Source: Paludibacterium purpuratum (lineage in GTDB: Bacteria > Pseudomonadota > Gammaproteobacteria > Burkholderiales > Chromobacteriaceae). Taken from it: 64,000 nt of DNA. Made by a program: the position numbers and the translations under genes. Below, piece after piece: positions 48,680 through 58,933 of the stretch (position 1 is its first letter; each line of letters starts with the position of its first letter). The stretch is taken from contig NZ_SNZP01000013.1 of NCBI RefSeq assembly GCF_004363805.1, forward strand, positions 62,001 to 126,000, in the 5' to 3' direction. The notes below the pieces were generated by a model. That model saw only the letters and a list, made by a program, of their open reading frames with translations, had not been told where the DNA came from and ran no database searches.

Positions 48680-48991
48680 CTATACCGGACTTGCCAGTTC
48701 GTTGGAAAGCTCGGGGTGGTTCATCAGCAAGCGCATCAGGCACACGACCGCGCCAGGCGGTTTGAAGCGTCCTTGTTCCCAGTCGCGTAAGGTAGATGGC
48801 GGCGTGTTGATACGTTGCGCGAACTCTTTTTGGGACAGGCCGGTTTTGACTCTGGCTTCACGAAGGAGAATCTGCTCAGGCGTCGTGACGCGACCAATGC
48901 CTGCCTCTGCCTCGGCCAGCGCCTGACGCAGCTCAGGGAGTGCTTCCCCAATATCGGTCTCGATGGCCTTGGCGATTTTTTCGATGTCCAT
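48680..48991 (-). CDS. Helix-turn-helix (XRE-like) antitoxin-type regulator without visible toxin
   Basis: 103 residues from the ATG at 48991 with AGGAG seven bases upstream; the ORF's TTG start is too close to that site. The C-terminal HTH reads EARVKTGLSQKEFAQRINTPPSTLRDWEQGRFKPPGAVVCLMRLLMNHPEL, the pattern of HigA/NadS-type antitoxins. A short N-terminal helix (DIEKIAKAIETDIGEALPELRQALAEAEAG) precedes it. No RelE/HigB-like gene lies on either side, so it appears orphaned or functions as a stand-alone regulator. Confidence 0.8.
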   Translation of the reverse strand: MDIEKIAKAIETDIGEALPELRQALAEAEAGIGRVTTPEQILLREARVKTGLSQKEFAQRINTPPSTLRDWEQGRFKPPGAVVCLMRLLMNHPELSNELASPV

Positions 48992-49060
48992 GATCAATCT
49001 CCTCTTTCGATCTCGCCGGGTATGACATTAGCGCGTTCAGCGCGTCGCCGGGGGAATCGG

Positions 49061-49651
49061 TCAACCCGACTCCGCCCCTGCGAGCGTTTCGATCTCGACC
49101 AACCATCCCTCGGCCTGGCCGCGAAGCCAGGCCGGGCCCTCTGACCACAAGAGCTCTCCCGGCGAAATCGACAGCGTCAACGATCCGGCGCGCAGGCTGC
49201 CGGCGGTCAGGTAGATCAGCCACAGCGGGTGATCGACCCACTGTTCGCCGTCGAGCCGTAGCGGTCGCAATCGGTGGCGGTAGCATCCGCGCCGGGTCAT
49301 GACGTTGAAGTCGATCAGCGTGCTGCCGGGCGCCACCTCGCCATAGACCGATGTCTCGCCGGCGAACTGATTCCATTGTTCGCCTGGATGCAACGTCAGC
49401 TCGTCGGATTGCTCGCCGCCGGTGGCGACGGTGAGCCGTAGATCGCCGCCGGACAGGAGCGCGAGCGAGCGGTCGATGTCGGGAAAGGCGGAGAAGGGGC
49501 CGCTGCTGTCCACCCGGGCGCTGGTGACGCGCCAGTCGAAGTTGTCGAGATCGGCTTCGGGGGGCCAGATGGCGAGTTGGGTGGTTTCGCCGCCGCCGTT
49601 CTTCCATGGCATGCGCTTGAAGTCGGCGGTATTCAATCGATACAGGATCAT
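49061..49651 (-). CDS. hutD: HutD family protein
   Basis: 196 residues from [26 protein letters not shown], the diagnostic HutD N-terminus. A cupin-like fold follows: [37 protein letters not shown] is the conserved segment, then [12 protein letters not shown] and [11 protein letters not shown]. HutD is conserved in histidine-utilisation operons and is thought to limit hut expression, possibly by binding a pathway intermediate; the mechanism is unresolved. Its ATG overlaps the hutI stop (ATGA). It is the last gene of hutUHGID. Confidence 0.93.
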   Translation of the reverse strand: MILYRLNTADFKRMPWKNGGGETTQLAIWPPEADLDNFDWRVTSARVDSSGPFSAFPDIDRSLALLSGGDLRLTVATGGEQSDELTLHPGEQWNQFAGETSVYGEVAPGSTLIDFNVMTRRGCYRHRLRPLRLDGEQWVDHPLWLIYLTAGSLRAGSLTLSISPGELLWSEGPAWLRGQAEGWLVEIETLAGAESG

Positions 49652-50862
49652 ACTGAGTCCCGAGGTTCGCCTCCGATCCAGCAGGCTGCGAGCGGTCGCT
49701 GTCCGAGGTGGTAGACCAGATCTACCGGCTCCTGGATGTGCCATAGCGCCAGGTCGGCGCGCATGCCGACCGCGAGCTGGCCTCGATCGGCGAGCCCGAG
49801 CGCTTGCGCCGCGTGGCGCGTGATGCCGGCCAGCGCCTCCTGCGGCGTCAGGCCGAACAGCACGGCGCCCATATTGGCGACGGCGAGTAAGGAGGTGATT
49901 GGGGACGTGCCGGGATTGCAGTCGGTCGACAGCGCCATCGGCACGGCGGCCGACCTTAGCGCGTCGATGGGCGGCAGTCGGGTCTCGCGCAGGAAATAGA
50001 AGGCGCCGGGCAGCAGAACCGCCACGCTGCCGGCGTCCCGCATGGCGGCGATGCCGGCCTCGTCGAGCCACTCCAAATGGTCTGCCGACAGTGCGCGATG
50101 ACGCGCCGCCAAGGCTGCGCCGCCCTGGTTGGACAATTGTTCGGCATGCAGTTTGACCGGCAGGCCCAGTCGGTCGGCCGCGTCGAATAACCGGTCTACC
50201 TGGGCCGGCGAGAAAGCGATGCGCTCGCAGAAGGCATCCACCGCGTCCACCAATCCTTCGTCGGCGAGTCGCGGCAGCCAGTCGCGACACAGGATGTCGA
50301 TATAGTCGTCGGGACGGTTGGCATACTCCGTCGGCAAGGCATGCGCGCCAAGGAAGGTGGTGCGCACGGTGACCGCGCGGACTTCGCCGATCTGGCGCGC
50401 CACGCGCAACATGCGCCGCTCGCTGACCAGATCCAGACCGTAGCCGGACTTGATCTCCAATGTGGCGACCCCCTCGGCCAGCAACGCGTCGACGCGCGGC
50501 AAGCTCATGGCCAACAACAACTCTTCGTTGGCGGCGCGGGTGGCGAGCACGGTGGCGGCGATACCGCCGCCGTTCTGCGCGATTTCCTGGTAGCTCACGC
50601 CATTTAGCCGGGCCTCGAATTCGCCCGCGCGGTTACCGGCGTAGACCAAGTGGGTGTGGCAGTCGATCAGGCCGGGCGTCAGCCAACCGTCGTGCCCGTC
50701 CTGGCGCGACAGATCCATGTATTCGCCCGGCAGATCCACCTGCGGGCCAAGCCAAGCGATACGGCCGTCGCGCCAGGCGATGGCCGCATCGCGGATTTCG
50801 CTGTAGCCCTCGCCGGCGAAAGTGGCCAAGTTGACGTTGTCGATCAGGCCGTCCCGACTCAT
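49648..50862 (-). CDS. hutI: Imidazolonepropionase
   Basis: 404 residues, an amidohydrolase-fold enzyme. It opens the imidazolone ring to N-formimino-L-glutamate. Zinc/iron ligands are visible in [31 protein letters not shown], in [33 protein letters not shown] and in [15 protein letters not shown] (Asp). The Met start at 50862 overlaps the hutG stop by 4 nt, and its own stop overlaps hutD by 4 nt, consistent with tight translational coupling. Confidence 0.96.
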   Translation of the reverse strand: MSRDGLIDNVNLATFAGEGYSEIRDAAIAWRDGRIAWLGPQVDLPGEYMDLSRQDGHDGWLTPGLIDCHTHLVYAGNRAGEFEARLNGVSYQEIAQNGGGIAATVLATRAANEELLLAMSLPRVDALLAEGVATLEIKSGYGLDLVSERRMLRVARQIGEVRAVTVRTTFLGAHALPTEYANRPDDYIDILCRDWLPRLADEGLVDAVDAFCERIAFSPAQVDRLFDAADRLGLPVKLHAEQLSNQGGAALAARHRALSADHLEWLDEAGIAAMRDAGSVAVLLPGAFYFLRETRLPPIDALRSAAVPMALSTDCNPGTSPITSLLAVANMGAVLFGLTPQEALAGITRHAAQALGLADRGQLAVGMRADLALWHIQEPVDLVYHLGQRPLAACWIGGEPRDSV

Positions 50863-51833
50863 TCACGCCCCCAGGATTCGGCCACGCGGGCAGCCAGCCG
50901 TGCGGCGACGCGTGCGGTACGCATATCCAGATCCAGTTCCGGGTTGAGTTCGGCCAGATCGAATAACTTGAGCTTGCCGCTGGCGACCGCGGCATCGAGA
51001 AGCGCTTCGAGCACCGCTTGCTCCACGCCACGCGCCGATGGCGCCGAGACGCCGGGGGCGAGCGAAGGCGGCAGTACGTCAAGGCAGATGGTCAGGTAGA
51101 GATGGTCGACCCCGGCGATGAAGTCGAGCAGCTCGGCTTTGGCATCGGCCAGATCAGCTTGCGTCAGGTGTTCATCCTCGCGCCAGCGCACCCCGAGCGC
51201 GCGCGCCTTGTCGAACAGCGAGGCGGTATTGGCGAAGCGCGAGATGCCGAAGCACTGGTAGCTAAACGGTACGCCGTCTTTGGCGCAGCGTTCGCTGATC
51301 TGGCGGAATGGCGTGCCGGACGTGCCGCGTTCGCCGGCGCGCAGGTCGAAGTGGGCATCGAAGTTGACGATGCCGATTTTCGGCTGCGCCTCGCCGGCGG
51401 CCTGGCAGGCGTCCAGCAGGCCGTTGAAGCTTGCCAGCGCGATTTCATGACCGCCGCCCAGACCGATGACGCGGTGCCCATTGGCCAGCAGATGGCTGAC
51501 GCTGTGGGAAAAGGCCGCCTGCGCGGCCTCCAACTGGTCGCCGTTACAGAAGACGTCGCCGGCATCGTACAACGTCGCCGGGCCGGGCAGCGGCACATTG
51601 GCCAGCGCGCGTCGGATGGCGCGCGGACCGGCTTCGGCGCCGGCGCGGCCATGATTGCGGACGATGCCGGCGTGGCAGGCGAAGCCCAATAGCGCGACGC
51701 CGGGCAGGCCCGGCTTGACCGGGGTGACCTCCTGATGCCAGCGCCGGGCAAAGCCCGGCTCTTCGTCATCGCAGCGGCCGTGCCAGTAATCGGGATTGAA
51801 GTCGCTGCATTCCAGTTTGGTTTTGGTATCCAT
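50859..51833 (-). CDS. hutG: Formimidoylglutamase (arginase family)
   Basis: 324 residues. Arginase/ureohydrolase fold with the binuclear manganese ligands: [26 protein letters not shown] (DAHFD) and [22 protein letters not shown] (D-x-D variant). It hydrolyses formiminoglutamate directly to glutamate and formamide, the short one-step end of histidine catabolism, so no HutF/deformylase is needed. It overlaps hutI by 4 nt and starts 6 nt after hutH. Confidence 0.95.
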   Translation of the reverse strand: MDTKTKLECSDFNPDYWHGRCDDEEPGFARRWHQEVTPVKPGLPGVALLGFACHAGIVRNHGRAGAEAGPRAIRRALANVPLPGPATLYDAGDVFCNGDQLEAAQAAFSHSVSHLLANGHRVIGLGGGHEIALASFNGLLDACQAAGEAQPKIGIVNFDAHFDLRAGERGTSGTPFRQISERCAKDGVPFSYQCFGISRFANTASLFDKARALGVRWREDEHLTQADLADAKAELLDFIAGVDHLYLTICLDVLPPSLAPGVSAPSARGVEQAVLEALLDAAVASGKLKLFDLAELNPELDLDMRTARVAARLAARVAESWGRE

Positions 51834-51839
51834 AGCGCA

Positions 51840-53381
51840 TCATGATTCGATGGAGGGCAGCAGGTGGTGCGCGGCGAAATCGAACTTGCCGGATAAGACC
51901 ATCTGTTGCGCCGCGTTGAGATCGGGGGCCAGGTAGCGGTCCTCACCATAAAACGGCACTTCGGCGCGCAATTGCGCATGTACCGCTTCTAGTTTATCCG
52001 AGCTTTTCAATGGGCGCTGAAAGTCTATCCCTTGGGCCGCGGCCAACAGTTCGATGCCGACGATGTGCGCGGTGTTTTGCGCCATGTCCGTCAGGCGTCG
52101 GCCGGCGAAGGTGGCCATGCTGACGTGGTCTTCCTGGTTGGCCGAGGTCGGCAGGCTGTCCACGCTGGCCGGATGCGCCAGCGACTTGTTTTCCGACGCC
52201 AGCGCGGCGGCGGTGACATGCGCGATCATGAAACCGGAGTTGAGTCCCGGGTTCTGCACCAGGAACGGCGGCAATTTGGAGAGGCTGGCGTCGATCAACA
52301 GCGCGATGCGGCGTTCCGACAAAGCGCCGATTTCGGCGATGGCCAGCGCCAGGGTATCGGCGGCGAATGCCACCGGCTCGGCGTGGAAGTTGCCGCCGGA
52401 GACGACGATATGACCGTCGCGCTCCTCGAAGATCAGCGGGTTGTCGGAGACGGCATTGGCTTCGATCTCCAGCGTGCGCGCGCATTGGCGCATCAGGTCG
52501 AGGCAGGCGCCCATGACTTGCGGCTGGCAACGCAGCGAGTAGGGGTCCTGCACGCGATCGTCGCCCACTAAATGCGATTGGCGAATGGCAGAGCCCGCCA
52601 GCAGTTCGCGGTAGTGATCGGCCACGGCCATTTGGCCCGGTTGGCCGCGCACGGCGTGGATGCGCGCGTCGAACGGCGCATCCGAGCCGCGGGCGGCATC
52701 CACCGTCAAGGCGCCGGCGGCGATGGCGGCGGCGAACACCCGCTCGGCCAGGAACAGCCCCTGCAGCGCCAACGCGGTCGATGCCTGGGTGCCGTTGATC
52801 AGCGCCAACCCTTCCTTGGCGGCAAGCAGGATCGGCGCGATGCCGGCGGCGGCCAGCGCCTCGGCGGCGGATTGCTCGACGCCCTGGACACGGACGCGGC
52901 CTTCGCCCATCAGCGCCAGCGTCATGTGCGACAGCGGCGCCAGGTCGCCCGAGGCGCCCACCGAGCCCTTGGACGGAATCAGCGGCACGATGCCGGCGTT
53001 GTAGGCCGCCAACATGGTTTCCAGCACCGAGCGGCGGATGCCCGATACGCCGCGCGCCAAACTGGCGATCTTGGTGGCCAGGATCAGGCGCACCACGCGA
53101 TCTTCCATCGGCGCGCCCACGCCGACCGAATGCGAGCGGATCAGGTTGGTTTGCAGTTGCGCCAGTTGGTCGTTTTCGATTTGCGTGCTGGCCAGTTTGC
53201 CGAAGCCGGTATTGATGCCGTAAGCCGGCGCGCCGCGCGCGACGATGGCGGCGACCGCGTCATGCGAGGCCTGCACCGCCGGCCAGGCGGCCGGATCCAT
53301 TTCCAAGCGGACTTCGTCCTGCCAGATGGCGCGCAGGTCTTTGAGGGTCAGTTGCTGAGGTTTCAGTGTCAGAGTATGCAT
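51840..53381 (-). CDS. hutH: Histidine ammonia-lyase
   Basis: 513 residues. It deaminates histidine to urocanate. The self-forming MIO cofactor triad is A143-S144-G145 in [38 protein letters not shown] and [15 protein letters not shown] are conserved. The N-terminal text [11 protein letters not shown] and C-terminal [15 protein letters not shown] also fit. It lies 3 nt after the hutU stop in a hutU-H-G-I-D operon. Confidence 0.97.
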   Translation of the reverse strand: MHTLTLKPQQLTLKDLRAIWQDEVRLEMDPAAWPAVQASHDAVAAIVARGAPAYGINTGFGKLASTQIENDQLAQLQTNLIRSHSVGVGAPMEDRVVRLILATKIASLARGVSGIRRSVLETMLAAYNAGIVPLIPSKGSVGASGDLAPLSHMTLALMGEGRVRVQGVEQSAAEALAAAGIAPILLAAKEGLALINGTQASTALALQGLFLAERVFAAAIAAGALTVDAARGSDAPFDARIHAVRGQPGQMAVADHYRELLAGSAIRQSHLVGDDRVQDPYSLRCQPQVMGACLDLMRQCARTLEIEANAVSDNPLIFEERDGHIVVSGGNFHAEPVAFAADTLALAIAEIGALSERRIALLIDASLSKLPPFLVQNPGLNSGFMIAHVTAAALASENKSLAHPASVDSLPTSANQEDHVSMATFAGRRLTDMAQNTAHIVGIELLAAAQGIDFQRPLKSSDKLEAVHAQLRAEVPFYGEDRYLAPDLNAAQQMVLSGKFDFAAHHLLPSIES

Positions 53382-53384
53382 TGA

Positions 53385-55088
53385 CTATTCTCCCTGCATC
53401 GGCAGATCGAGATCCATCTTGCGCGCGCAGTTTGCGGCGATGTCGTAACCGGCGTCGGCGTGACGCATCACGCCGGTGGCCGGGTCGTTCCACAGTACAC
53501 GTTCCAGACGTCGGGCGGCAGCCGGCGACCCGTCGGCGACGATGACCACGCCGGCATGCTGCGAGAAGCCCATGCCCACGCCGCCGCCATGATGCAGCGA
53601 TACCCAGGTGGCGCCGCCGGCGGTGTTGAGCAATGCGTTGAGCAACGGCCAGTCGGACACGGCGTCCGAGCCGTCTTGCATCGATTCGGTTTCGCGGTTG
53701 GGGCTCGCCACCGAGCCGGTATCCAGATGGTCGCGGCCGATCACGATCGGCGCCGACAGTTCGCCGTTCGCCACCATCTCGTTGAAGGCCAGGCCCGCCC
53801 GATGACGTTCGCCCAGGCCGAGCCAGCAGATGCGCGACGGCAAGCCCTGGAAGGCGATCCGCTCTTCGGCCATATCGAGCCAGCGCGCCAGCGCCTTGTT
53901 TTCCGGGAACAGCTCGCGCAGCTTATCGTCGGTCTTCTTGATGTCTTGCGGATCGCCCGACAGCGCCACCCAGCGGAACGGGCCCTTGCCTTCGCAGAAC
54001 AGCGGGCGGATGTAAGCCGGCACGAATCCCGGGAAGTCGAAGGCGTTTTTCACGCCTTGGTCGAGCGCGACCTGACGGATATTGTTGCCGTAGTCGGTGA
54101 CCGGTACGCCCATGGCCTGGAAGTCGAGCATCGCCTGCACGTGCTCGGCGCAGGCGCGTGCGGCGGCAGAACGTAGGGTGTCGTGCTGTGCCGGGTCGCG
54201 TTGCGCGGCCTGCCATTGATCCAGCGTCCAACCTGCTGGCAGATAGCCGTGAATCAGGTCGTGCGCCGAGGTCTGGTCGGTGACCAGTGCCGGCCGAGGA
54301 CCGCCGGCGCGAGCGCGGCGTACCAATTCCGGCAGTATTTCGGCGGCATTGCCCAATAGACCGATCGAGACGGCGTCGCCACGGGCGGTGTGGTGAGCGA
54401 TCAGTTCCAGGGCGTGTTCCAAGTCGCGCGCCTGTACATCGAGATAACGCGTGCGCAGGCGGAAATCGATGCGCGACTGCTGGCATTCGATCATCAGCGA
54501 AGTGGCGCCGGCGAAGCTGGCGGCCAGCGGTTGCGCGCCGCCCATGCCGCCCAGGCCGGCGGACAGAATCCAACGGCCCCGCCACGGATTGTCGCCGCCG
54601 TAGTGCTGGCGACCGGCTTCGGCGAAGGTTTCGTAGGTGCCTTGCACGATGCCTTGCGTACCGATGTAGATCCAACTACCGGCGGTCATTTGGCCGTACA
54701 TCATCAAGCCCTTGCGGTCGAGCTCGTTGAAATGCTCCCAATTGGCCCAGTGCGGCACCAAGTTCGAATTGGCGATCAGCACGCGCGGCGCGTCGGCATG
54801 GGTGCGGAACACACCGACCGGTTTGCCGGACTGTACCAAAAGCGTCTCATCGTCTTCCAGGCGTTGCAGCGTTGCCAGAATCTTGTCGTAGCAGGCCCAA
54901 TTGCGCGCGGCGCGACCGATGCCGCCGTAGACCACCAGCGCTTGAGAGTTTTCCGCCACCTCGGGATCCAGATTGTTCTGTATCATTCTGTAGGCAGCTT
55001 CTGTCAGCCAACTCTTGCAGGTAAGTTCGGCGCCACGCGGGGCGCGGATCTGGCGGGTTGGGTCGAAGCGGGGATCGGTTTGGGACAT
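53385..55088 (-). CDS. hutU: Urocanate hydratase (urocanase)
   Basis: 567 residues from [19 protein letters not shown], chosen because GGAGGAG lies six bases upstream. It binds NAD+ tightly and hydrates urocanate to imidazolone propionate. Blocks: [36 protein letters not shown], the NAD region [48 protein letters not shown] and [18 protein letters not shown]. The ORF reads back through the operators, and that extension is not coding. It is the first gene of the hut operon, divergent from hutC. Confidence 0.97.
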   Translation of the reverse strand: MSQTDPRFDPTRQIRAPRGAELTCKSWLTEAAYRMIQNNLDPEVAENSQALVVYGGIGRAARNWACYDKILATLQRLEDDETLLVQSGKPVGVFRTHADAPRVLIANSNLVPHWANWEHFNELDRKGLMMYGQMTAGSWIYIGTQGIVQGTYETFAEAGRQHYGGDNPWRGRWILSAGLGGMGGAQPLAASFAGATSLMIECQQSRIDFRLRTRYLDVQARDLEHALELIAHHTARGDAVSIGLLGNAAEILPELVRRARAGGPRPALVTDQTSAHDLIHGYLPAGWTLDQWQAAQRDPAQHDTLRSAAARACAEHVQAMLDFQAMGVPVTDYGNNIRQVALDQGVKNAFDFPGFVPAYIRPLFCEGKGPFRWVALSGDPQDIKKTDDKLRELFPENKALARWLDMAEERIAFQGLPSRICWLGLGERHRAGLAFNEMVANGELSAPIVIGRDHLDTGSVASPNRETESMQDGSDAVSDWPLLNALLNTAGGATWVSLHHGGGVGMGFSQHAGVVIVADGSPAAARRLERVLWNDPATGVMRHADAGYDIAANCARKMDLDLPMQGE

Positions 55089-55113
55089 CGGTTTCTCCTC
55101 CATGTCGTGAGAG

Positions 55114-55167
55114 TTGTATAGACTAATATAGGTGAGCGACATCACCTTGAAAAGCTGTATAGACAAA
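55114..55167. promoter_or_regulatory. Two HutC-type operators between hutU and hutC
   Basis: TTGTATAGACTAA (55114-55126) and CTGTATAGACAAA (55155-55167) share TGTATAGAC and are 41 bp apart in the hutU-hutC intergenic region. TGTATAnACA-type sequences are known HutC targets in Pseudomonas. One copy sits near each divergent gene, so HutC probably represses hutU and itself until urocanate builds up. Confidence 0.75.
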
Positions 55168-55181
55168 TTTTGGCTAAGACA

Positions 55182-55895
55182 ATGACATCCGCTGACAAAA
55201 ATGCCACGCCTCGTTATCAGCAGATCAAGCAGGATCTGCTGGATCGCATCGCCGCCGGAGAGTGGGCGGTAGGAGAAGCGATTCCGCCGGAGCAGACGCT
55301 GGCGCGCGATTTCGGCGTAGCGCGCATGACCGTCAATCGCGCGCTGCAGGATCTCACCCAGGCCGGCGTACTGGTGCGCCGCCGAGGTTCCGGCACCTAC
55401 GTCGCCCCGCCGCGCATCCACACCTCGCTTCTGCAGATTCGCAACATTGCCGACGAAATCGCCGAGCGCGGCCATCATCACGACAGCGCGCTGTTGCGGC
55501 TGGAGACGGTGCCGGCGACGGCAGATCAGGCGCTGTTGTTCGGCATCGAGGCCGGCGACCCGCTGTTCCGCTCCGTCATTGTCCATCGCGAGAATGAGGT
55601 GCCTATTCAGGTAGAGGACCGGCTGGTCAACCCCGCCGTGGCGCCGCACTACCTGGAGCAAGATTTCAAGAGTCAGACGCCCAGTGCCTACCTATCGATG
55701 GTCGCGCCGTTGATCGGCGCCCACTACACGGTGGAGGCGAGGCTGCCCGGCCGGGAAATCGCGCTGCACCTGGCGATCGGCACCCGGGAGCCGTGCCTGG
55801 TCGTGCACCGCACGACCCGCACCGAAGACCGCATCGCTTCGTTGGCGGTATTGTGGCACCCCGGTCAGCTGTATCAGCTAACGGGCGGGGTGTGA
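55182..55895 (+). CDS. hutC: Histidine utilisation repressor HutC (GntR family)
   Basis: 237 residues from the ATG at 55182; the ORF begins at a TTG four codons earlier. GntR winged [73 protein letters not shown] effector domain follows ([24 protein letters not shown]... [18 protein letters not shown]), and the C-terminus [17 protein letters not shown] is HutC-like. It senses urocanate in studied homologues. Two TGTATAGAC repeats precede it. Confidence 0.95.
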   Translation: MTSADKNATPRYQQIKQDLLDRIAAGEWAVGEAIPPEQTLARDFGVARMTVNRALQDLTQAGVLVRRRGSGTYVAPPRIHTSLLQIRNIADEIAERGHHHDSALLRLETVPATADQALLFGIEAGDPLFRSVIVHRENEVPIQVEDRLVNPAVAPHYLEQDFKSQTPSAYLSMVAPLIGAHYTVEARLPGREIALHLAIGTREPCLVVHRTTRTEDRIASLAVLWHPGQLYQLTGGV

Positions 55896-56149
55896 GGACG
55901 GGGACGTACTTTCGGTCGCAGGCGCTTAAGAAAGCGAACAGCAGAACAGGGCGGCGTGCGCACGCCGCCCTGCTTGTATCCTCGGCCGTCGCTATCGGCG
56001 CGGGAGCGGGCGATTAGATTTTCAAGAATTCGTCTTGATGCGGCGGCAGCGGCGTCGACGACTTGGTTCCGCTCGCGCGAGACTTCCCGAGAAGCATCAC
56101 GGGTGCCGCCGCAGATCTTGACGAGTTTTGCCTTGTTTACTTCATACAT
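55874..56149 (-). CDS. Small protein with possible double-glycine leader (bacteriocin-like candidate)
   Basis: 91 residues from the ATG at 56149, which has AGGAGG at ideal spacing. The N-terminus MYEVNKAKLVKICGG has hydrophobic residues at -4, -7 and -12 relative to a GG pair, the shape of a double-glycine leader. The remaining part is basic and Ala-rich (DASREVSRERNQVVDAAAAASRRILENLIARSRADS), then runs through a perfect palindrome to a Pro/Arg-rich tail that overlaps the convergent hutC end by 22 nt. The C-terminal third may not be natural. No transporter, peptidase or immunity gene is adjacent, so function is unknown. Confidence 0.4.
   Translation of the reverse strand: MYEVNKAKLVKICGGTRDASREVSRERNQVVDAAAAASRRILENLIARSRADSDGRGYKQGGVRTPPCSAVRFLKRLRPKVRPRPHTPPVS
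55947..55972. terminator. Perfect 26-nt palindrome downstream of hutC
   Basis: CAGGGCGGCGTGC (55947-55959) is followed directly by its exact reverse complement (55960-55972). As a hairpin it could terminate hutC transcripts, although no T-run follows. It also lies within the minus-strand small ORF. Confidence 0.5.
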
Positions 56150-56307
56150 GATTTCGCCTCCTATGTGGTTGGGTGATCGTTTGGCGTGATCGCCGAGTGA
56201 TAGACCGGAGGGGGCGGGGGAAGTTGGCCTCCGACGGTGGCGTGCCATGGGCTTGGGACGAAAAAGGATAATTGTCTCGGGGCGCGCGGAAATTTCCTGC
56301 CCGGCGC

Positions 56308-56922
56308 TTAACGGCGTCCGCTACGTTGGCACAGCGCCAGATACAGCATCGCCACGCTAATGGCATCGTTGAGCGCATCGTGCCGCGGCAGCTGCGGTAC
56401 GCCCAGCTCGGCATGCAGGCTGGCGAGCCGCAAATCGACATAGCTATTCGGGTTTTGACGCAGCTTGTAGTCGTAGTAGCAGCCGGACACTTCGATCTGC
56501 CGTTGCGGAAGCGGGCAGCCGATCAGTGGCTTGACGTATTTGTCGAGCACCGCCACATCGTATTCCAGGTAATAACCCAACAGCGGGCGGCCGCCGATGA
56601 AGTCCAACAACCGCAGCACGGCCTCTTCGGCCGACAGCCCCTGGTCCACATCGCAACGGCGCAGACCGTGTACTTCGATATTCGGTTTTTCCGGCGGCGT
56701 TTGCGGCCGCACCAACAGATACAGCGCCTCGCTGGTCAAAATACGATTGCCGCGCAGTTTGACGGCGCCGATCGAGAGCAGTTCGGCTTCGCCGACGTTC
56801 AGGCTGGTCGTTTCGCAGTCCAGGCTGACGTATTCGTCGCCGCGCTCCTCGAATAGCGTGCGCCAGGCCGGATCCCGTAACCGGTGCAGGTGCCATGGCC
56901 GCATGAGCGTGTGCAGCCGCAT
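56308..56922 (-). CDS. DnaQ-like 3'-5' exonuclease
   Basis: 204 residues from MRLHTLMRPWHLHRL. DEDDh exonuclease: Exo I SLDCETTSLN (D35, E37), Exo II LLGYYLEYDVAVLDKYVKP, Exo III LPRHDALNDAISVAMLYLAL (H and D). The layout matches the DnaQ-like proteins that often accompany cNMP/CBS/DUF294 proteins, with which it overlaps by one base (TGATG). The substrate is unknown; a role in DNA or RNA end trimming is assumed from the family. It is separate from the replicative epsilon subunit. The gap 56150-56307 probably holds the promoter of the small gene at 55874-56149; nothing else was seen. Confidence 0.88.
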   Translation of the reverse strand: MRLHTLMRPWHLHRLRDPAWRTLFEERGDEYVSLDCETTSLNVGEAELLSIGAVKLRGNRILTSEALYLLVRPQTPPEKPNIEVHGLRRCDVDQGLSAEEAVLRLLDFIGGRPLLGYYLEYDVAVLDKYVKPLIGCPLPQRQIEVSGCYYDYKLRQNPNSYVDLRLASLHAELGVPQLPRHDALNDAISVAMLYLALCQRSGRR

Positions 56923-58727
56923 CACAGACTCCCCAAGCGGTAATGGTGGCGCAGCTGTGTCTTGAAGCGCTTGACCACCGCCAGCGCGTCTTTTAGCAGG
57001 TCGCGTTCCAGCGTCGATAGTCCGGACGGTTCGATCAGATTGTCGATCGGCTGCTGGCGCGATAGCTGTTGCAGCCCGTGCTGCAGCCGCAACTGCAGCA
57101 GGAAGGAGAGGGCTTCGCGGATGTCGCCCGCCAAAACCGGGTCGAGATGGCCGGACTGCGCCAACCGGTCGGCGCGACCCTGACTCGAGGTGTCGTCGAT
57201 ACCGTATTCCAGCGCCAATGCGCGCAGGCCGTGCACCAGCGGGAAAATGCCGCCCTTTTTGAGATCCAACAGATCGCGCCCATCGCGCGACCGGGTCTGC
57301 AGCTGGGCGAACAGTCCGAGCGGCGTGTCGAATTGCTCGATGGCGCGGGCAAAGCGGGCATAGAAACTGGCATCGTCTTGCAACAATTGCCGCAGGTAAT
57401 CGCGGCCGGCCGAGAGTAGGCGGCTGTCGCCCGAGACCGGTTCGGCGTCGAGAAAGATCGCCAACTGCATCATGCCTTCGCCGCTGGGTTGATGAACCCA
57501 CTGGCGTATACGCGCACGCAACGCCTCGCTGCTCAGTCGCCAGACCGGGTTGTCGACCATCACACTGCCCGGACAAGGTGGGTAGCCGAAGCGCGCCAGC
57601 GCCGCCGACAGCGCATCGCAGGCGGCGGCCAGTTCCGGAAAGTCCGTCCCGTCCGGCAGTAGCAGGGCATTGTCCTGATCGGTCTTGAGAATCTGCTCGC
57701 CGCGTCCTTCCGAACCCATGACCAACAGACAACTGGCCGAGACCAGCGCCGGCGGCGCGATCAACTGCCAGGCGCGGGCGAACAGCCTGCCGTTGAGGGT
57801 CTGTACCAGACGCCCCAACTGTGGCGGACGCACGCCATGGCCGGACAAGATCTGCACCAGGCGAGTGACCTGGCTCGCCGCCTGGACCAGCTCGTCGAGG
57901 CTTTCCGCCCGTTCCAGCCGTTGGGCGATCAGGTGCGAGTGATTGGAAAAGTAGGACAACACATCCACTTGCGACAGCATGCCGACCGCCCGGCCGTTTT
58001 CCTTGACCACCAGTCGGCGCAGGTTGCGTTGCGTCATCAGCAGCAGGGCATCGAACAAGAAGTCGTCGATATCGATGCACAGCAACTCGAAACGGGCGCA
58101 TTGCGCGACCGGCGTGTCGACCGGGGTGCCGTCGAGGATGATGTCGCGGAAATCGGTGGTGGTGAAAATGCCCAGCCGAGCGCCGTCTTGCACCAGTACC
58201 GATTTGCTGCGCGCCTGTTTCATGCAGCGCGCCACCTCGCGGATGCTCAGGCCGCCGTCGACGAATACCGGCGCGCGACAACCGACGTCGCGCACCGTGG
58301 CGGTGAACAGCGTTTGCAACTCGCGCGAACCGGCGCGTTGGGCCAGCGTCCCCATCTTTTGCGAGACGCTGGAATAGAAATAGGCGCCGAAGGCCGCGTT
58401 GCATTCGGTCAACGCCAGTACCTGCTGGCGTGGCAGGGCGAACAGCAGCGCTTCTTCCTCGGCGACGAAACGGTGTGGACTATGGCCCGCCACCATGGCG
58501 CGCGCATCGAAGCTGTCTTGTGCGCGGTAGCGCGCCAACGTTTCGTCGTCGGTCGATTCGCAGACGGTACCCTTGATGACCACGTACAGGCTGTCGATGA
58601 CTTGGCCGGGGCCGATGATCGGCGTATCGGGCGCGAAATAGACGATATCGGCGCTTTGTTCCAGTTGCTGGCGCTCGGCGTGACTGAGGCTGTCGAAAGG
58701 CGGATGGTCGAAATCGAAACGGGTCAT
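56922..58727 (-). CDS. cNMP-binding/CBS/DUF294 nucleotidyltransferase-like signalling protein
   Basis: 601 residues from MTRFDFDHPPFDSLS; the ORF extends upstream, and no Shine-Dalgarno settles the start. Domains in order: cyclic-nucleotide-binding-like beta roll (about 15-135, VIDSLYVVIKGTV); two CBS motifs (about 150-275, LSIREVARCMKQARSKSVLV...GIFTTTDFRDIIL and RRLVVKENGRAVGMLSQVDVLSYF); DUF294 nucleotidyltransferase-like (about 300-430, LLVMGSEGRGEQILKTDQDNALLL); and a DUF294 C-terminal helical domain. The G-S...D-x-D loop looks complete. It was probably built to sense a nucleotide and modify a partner; targets are unknown. The exonuclease gene follows in the same operon. Confidence 0.88.
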   Translation of the reverse strand: MTRFDFDHPPFDSLSHAERQQLEQSADIVYFAPDTPIIGPGQVIDSLYVVIKGTVCESTDDETLARYRAQDSFDARAMVAGHSPHRFVAEEEALLFALPRQQVLALTECNAAFGAYFYSSVSQKMGTLAQRAGSRELQTLFTATVRDVGCRAPVFVDGGLSIREVARCMKQARSKSVLVQDGARLGIFTTTDFRDIILDGTPVDTPVAQCARFELLCIDIDDFLFDALLLMTQRNLRRLVVKENGRAVGMLSQVDVLSYFSNHSHLIAQRLERAESLDELVQAASQVTRLVQILSGHGVRPPQLGRLVQTLNGRLFARAWQLIAPPALVSASCLLVMGSEGRGEQILKTDQDNALLLPDGTDFPELAAACDALSAALARFGYPPCPGSVMVDNPVWRLSSEALRARIRQWVHQPSGEGMMQLAIFLDAEPVSGDSRLLSAGRDYLRQLLQDDASFYARFARAIEQFDTPLGLFAQLQTRSRDGRDLLDLKKGGIFPLVHGLRALALEYGIDDTSSQGRADRLAQSGHLDPVLAGDIREALSFLLQLRLQHGLQQLSRQQPIDNLIEPSGLSTLERDLLKDALAVVKRFKTQLRHHYRLGSL

Positions 58728-58933
58728 GGCGGCGGTACCGTAGGCGATGCTTCCAGCATAGCGGGAAATAGCTAGCGAGTCGGCAAAGGGCATCGCCGAA
58801 TGCAAAATATGCATCACGGCTGCGACACGAGAAGGCACGATCCTGTAGGCATGGTGCTACAATCGTTGGCTGACCGGCCGCGCACCCGAGTCGCGACCGC
58901 CTTCCGAGTCTATCTGAATTGCGAGATTGCCCA

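Noticed and set aside
53385-55661. 758-codon reading for hutU
   Set aside because: The extra N-terminus reads through the hutC operators and into hutC itself; the Shine-Dalgarno and family start place hutU at 55088.
56308-58404. 698-codon minus-strand ORF in which the exonuclease appears fused to upstream sequence
   Set aside because: The N-terminal part is an alternate frame of the DUF294 gene; the exonuclease begins at its own ATG overlapping the DUF294 stop.
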